Assembly (NCBI RefSeq): GCF_001854805.1
Contig: NZ_MBLO01000031.1
Span: 1-36,644, forward strand
From: Pseudofrankia coriaricola
GTDB lineage: Bacteria; Actinomycetota; Actinomycetes; Frankiales; Frankiaceae
Length of the DNA stretch: 36,644 nt
Reading direction: 5' to 3'
Every line of letters starts with the position of its first letter. Position 1 is the stretch's first letter. Both the position numbers and the translations under genes were made by a program. The notes beneath the pieces were generated by a model that saw nothing but the letters and a program-made list of their open reading frames with translations, was not told the DNA's origin and did not search any database. Shown one piece after another: positions 34,406-36,644 of the stretch.

Positions 34406-36529
34406 ATGGCTTCGCTCGGCTTCGCGCAGAGTTTTTTCAAGCGCCTTCCGGATCTCCCAAAGGAGGTCCAGAAGCGGATCCCTGAGCTGCTGGGGAAGTT
34501 CCAGGAGAGCACGATCGCCGGGCTCCACCTCGAGAAGCCCCACGCGATCGCGGACGAGCGCGGCCGGACGATCCGGGTCACGAAGTTCTGGCGGGGTGTC
34601 GTGATGGCGCCTACGGAAGGTGACCACTACATCCTGTTCGACATACTTGAGCACGACAAGGCGTACGCCTGGCTCACGAACCACACCTTTGCGATCAATT
34701 CCGCGACGCAGGACGTGGAGATCGTGGACATCTCCGCGATGCAGGCTGCCGCGGCGGCGCTGCCGATCGTCGGGCCTCAACCATCGCCTGGCACGTTCGA
34801 CGCGTTCGCCGACGCCGTTCTCCTGGAACTCGGGGTTGAGGAGAACTACCTGCCGCTCGTGCGGCGAGTCCGGTCCGACGCTGACCTCGATCTGCTCACC
34901 CGGGCTATGCCAGCCAGTCAGCACCAGGTGCTGGAGATGCTCGCCGCGGGCTTCACCGTCCGCGAGGTGCGGTCCGACCTCGGCATCCGGACCGGGTCGG
35001 CCAGTGGCGCGACATCCTCGATGACCCCATCCGCCGGACTCCTCGCTTCACCGACCGTCTTCGTGCCGAAGGGCGCCAAGGAGCTGCAGGAGGCGCTGGA
35101 CCATCCACTGGAGCTGTGGCGGATCTTCCTGCACCCGTCGCAGCGAAGAATCTCCTACCGGGAGAAGTACTCAGGCCCGGTCCGCGTCACCGGCGGCGCG
35201 GGTACCGGAAAGACGGTTGTCGCACTGCACCGTGCTCACCACCTCGCGCGACAGCTGCCCGTGAGGCCGAGGCGCCCAGTCCTGGTCACGACGTTCGTGC
35301 GCACGCTCGCCGACGACCTGCGGGCGAACCTGGCTTCGCTCGACTCGGTTACCGGCGTCGACACGGGCACCTCGATCGAGGTGACCACCGTCGACGCGCT
35401 CGCACATCGCATCGTCACCGACGCCGAAGGTGTGGCGCCCAAGCTCATTGTCGGCGATGAGCTCCTGATGAAACTGTGGACAACGGCCGCCGCCGCCACC
35501 GGCTCGCCGTTCACGCCGGCGGTGCTTCGCCAGGAGTGGGAGAGCGTCGTGCTGGCCAAGGGGGTCCGGGCGCTGGCGGACTACCTGTCGGTCTCCCGGG
35601 CTGGGAGGGCGCAGCCGCTGACCAAACCACAGCGTGTCCAGGTCTGGGCCGCGATCGAGCACTTCCTCGGCCTGATGCGTGAGTCGGGCGAGCGAACCTT
35701 CTACCAGCTGGCCGATGACGCGGCGCGCTACGCCCGGGCCATGCCGGTCGGAGACTTGTTCCCACACGTCGTCGTCGACGAGGCGCAGGATCTGCACCCT
35801 GCGCAGTGGCGGCTACTGCGCGCCGTCGTGCCCGACGGGCCCGACGACCTCTTCATCGTTGGCGATGCGCATCAGCGGATCTACGACCATCGCGTGGCCC
35901 TGACGACCATGGGGATTAACGTGCGCGGCCGGTCGCACCGCCTGCGCCTCAACTACCGGACCAGCGAGGAGATCCTCACCTGGGCAATCGCTCTGCTGAG
36001 CGGCCAGGTGGTGGATGACCTCGACGCTGGCGTGGACAGTCTGGACGGCTATCGCTCCGCGTTCCACGGCGCGCAGCCGCCGACGATGCGCGGCTACCCG
36101 ACGCCTGCCGCCGAGTTGGACGGTCTCGTGGCGACGGTCGGCGGCTGGCTCGATGGAGGTGTCGCGTCAGCCGCGATCGGCATCGCGGCCCGCACTCGCA
36201 AGACGGCCGATGCCGCCGTCGAGGCGTTGCAGGCGGTCGGGATCGAGTGCAGTCCGCTTGACCGCAAGAAACGCGGCGGCGTCGAGATCGGCACCATGCA
36301 TCGCATGAAGGGCCTGGAGTACCGGGCGATGGCCGTCATCGACGTCTCTGCCCGCTCGATGCCGCTGCCGTATGTCGTCACGCCGAAGGCCGACGACCCG
36401 ACCACCCACGCCCAGGACACTCTGCGCGAGCTGTGCCTCCTCTACGTGGCCTGCACCCGTGCCCGCGAGTTCCTCTCGGTCTCCTGGCCGGGTGCGCAGA
36501 GCCCATTCCTCCAGACGCTTGGCGACTGA
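34406..36529 (+). CDS. UvrD/Rep-like SF1 helicase with RelE/ParE-like N-terminal domain
   Basis: A 707-residue protein. The first 100 or so residues (FFKRLPDLPKEVQKRIPELL, GLHLEKP, RTIRVTKFWRGVVMAP, YILFDILEHDKAYAWL) follow the strand-helix pattern of RelE/ParE toxins, as in related helicases starting MASLGF. A linker (about 100-230) precedes the SF1 helicase core: Walker A GGAGTGKT (263-270), Walker B VVVDEAQD (455-462), motif IV RLRLNYRTSEEI, motif V GTMHRMKGLEYRAM and motif VI LLYVACTRAREF. All ATPase residues are present. The ATG at 34406 is preferred by homology; the upstream frame is Arg-rich and unlike the family. It may unwind nicked DNA or strip proteins. A toxin-like RNase activity of the N-terminus is possible but unproven. 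Confidence 0.88.
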   Translation: MASLGFAQSFFKRLPDLPKEVQKRIPELLGKFQESTIAGLHLEKPHAIADERGRTIRVTKFWRGVVMAPTEGDHYILFDILEHDKAYAWLTNHTFAINSATQDVEIVDISAMQAAAAALPIVGPQPSPGTFDAFADAVLLELGVEENYLPLVRRVRSDADLDLLTRAMPASQHQVLEMLAAGFTVREVRSDLGIRTGSASGATSSMTPSAGLLASPTVFVPKGAKELQEALDHPLELWRIFLHPSQRRISYREKYSGPVRVTGGAGTGKTVVALHRAHHLARQLPVRPRRPVLVTTFVRTLADDLRANLASLDSVTGVDTGTSIEVTTVDALAHRIVTDAEGVAPKLIVGDELLMKLWTTAAAATGSPFTPAVLRQEWESVVLAKGVRALADYLSVSRAGRAQPLTKPQRVQVWAAIEHFLGLMRESGERTFYQLADDAARYARAMPVGDLFPHVVVDEAQDLHPAQWRLLRAVVPDGPDDLFIVGDAHQRIYDHRVALTTMGINVRGRSHRLRLNYRTSEEILTWAIALLSGQVVDDLDAGVDSLDGYRSAFHGAQPPTMRGYPTPAAELDGLVATVGGWLDGGVASAAIGIAARTRKTADAAVEALQAVGIECSPLDRKKRGGVEIGTMHRMKGLEYRAMAVIDVSARSMPLPYVVTPKADDPTTHAQDTLRELCLLYVACTRAREFLSVSWPGAQSPFLQTLGD

Positions 36530-36550
36530 CGCCGCGGATGAGCCAGCGAC

Positions 36551-36644
36551 CTAGTGCAGCTCCGCGTAAATCTTGCTGGCCTGGCTGGTGATCAGCCGAT
36601 CCAGGCGGTGGGGTCGCCGGCGTAAAGCCCGCAGGCGCAGTTGA
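36551..36644 (-). CDS. Possible 3' end of a neighbouring gene
   Basis: A frame entering from the right edge ends at a TAG at 36551-36553. Its last 31 residues (...HRLDRLITSQASKIYAELH) look like a natural charged helical C-terminus, but are too few to identify. It would converge with the helicase gene, leaving only a 21-bp gap. It could equally be a chance frame. Confidence 0.3.
   Translation of the reverse strand, partial: QLRLRALRRRPHRLDRLITSQASKIYAELH

Noticed and set aside
33959-34924. Minus-strand frame of 321 residues opposite the RelE-helicase start
   Set aside because: It is the antisense shadow of the helicase N-terminus plus the control region; composition is not protein-like.
28921-36529. 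Calling the right end a standard DISARM or BREX locus
   Set aside because: DrmC, DrmD, DrmE and the DISARM methylases are absent, and no BREX genes (pglX, pglZ, brxC) are present.

Overview
High-GC actinobacterial DNA, most likely Frankia or a close relative. The clues are very high GC, frequent GTG and TTG starts with purine-rich ribosome sites, the HTH/DUF5753 plus DUF397 regulator pair, a DUF574-type methyltransferase, DUF6879 and DUF6082 proteins, and many GC-rich tandem and palindromic repeats. The assignment to genus is inference.

Left part (about 1-13,250), ordinary chromosome with many small repeats: a tandem decamer array (1-97), a UBP zinc-finger protein, an unidentified gene with a DUF397 gene upstream, an HTH-DUF5753 regulator, a PAS-EAL cyclic-di-GMP protein, a SAM-dependent methyltransferase, a zinc metallopeptidase, a lipoprotein, a membrane-anchored cyclophilin with an acidic linker, and a sulfotransferase-like protein. 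Two copies of a 75-76 bp palindromic repeat lie at 4570 and 8923.

Middle part (about 13,400-17,800), accessory genes: DUF6879-like and DUF6082-like proteins, a stand-alone protein resembling the XPB/Ssl2 N-terminal (Helicase_C_3) region, an McrA-like HNH endonuclease, and a NUDIX hydrolase.

Right part (17,902-36,529), an 18.6-kb composite defence island and the main discovery. Its core is a minus-strand operon: DrmA helicase, DrmB (DUF1998), a fusion of a degenerate UvrD-like helicase with a complete group-1/2-like sigma-70 factor, an AIPR (abortive-infection) protein, a cytosine-5 DNA methyltransferase and, after a 116-nt gap, a Vsr endonuclease. The first four genes are joined by 4-bp stop/start overlaps (GTGA, GTGA, TTGA). 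The AIPR and methyltransferase genes overlap by 11 bp. Flanking genes complete the island: a MORC/MutL-like GHKL ATPase, a second cytosine-5 methyltransferase running convergently into vsr, and a divergent UvrD-like helicase with a RelE/ParE-like N-terminal domain. Both methyltransferases carry a C-terminal helix-hairpin-helix/iron-sulphur-like module of the endonuclease III/MutY type.

Working model (inference): the two methyltransferases mark self DNA. DrmA/DrmB, the MORC ATPase, Vsr and the RelE-helicase sense or process unmarked or invading DNA. The sigma-helicase fusion couples detection to transcription, and AIPR serves as effector. The arrangement mixes parts of DISARM (DrmA/DrmB) with parts of the MORC-Dcm-Vsr-AIPR restriction neighbourhoods, but lacks the DISARM nuclease DrmC. 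I know of no described system with this set.
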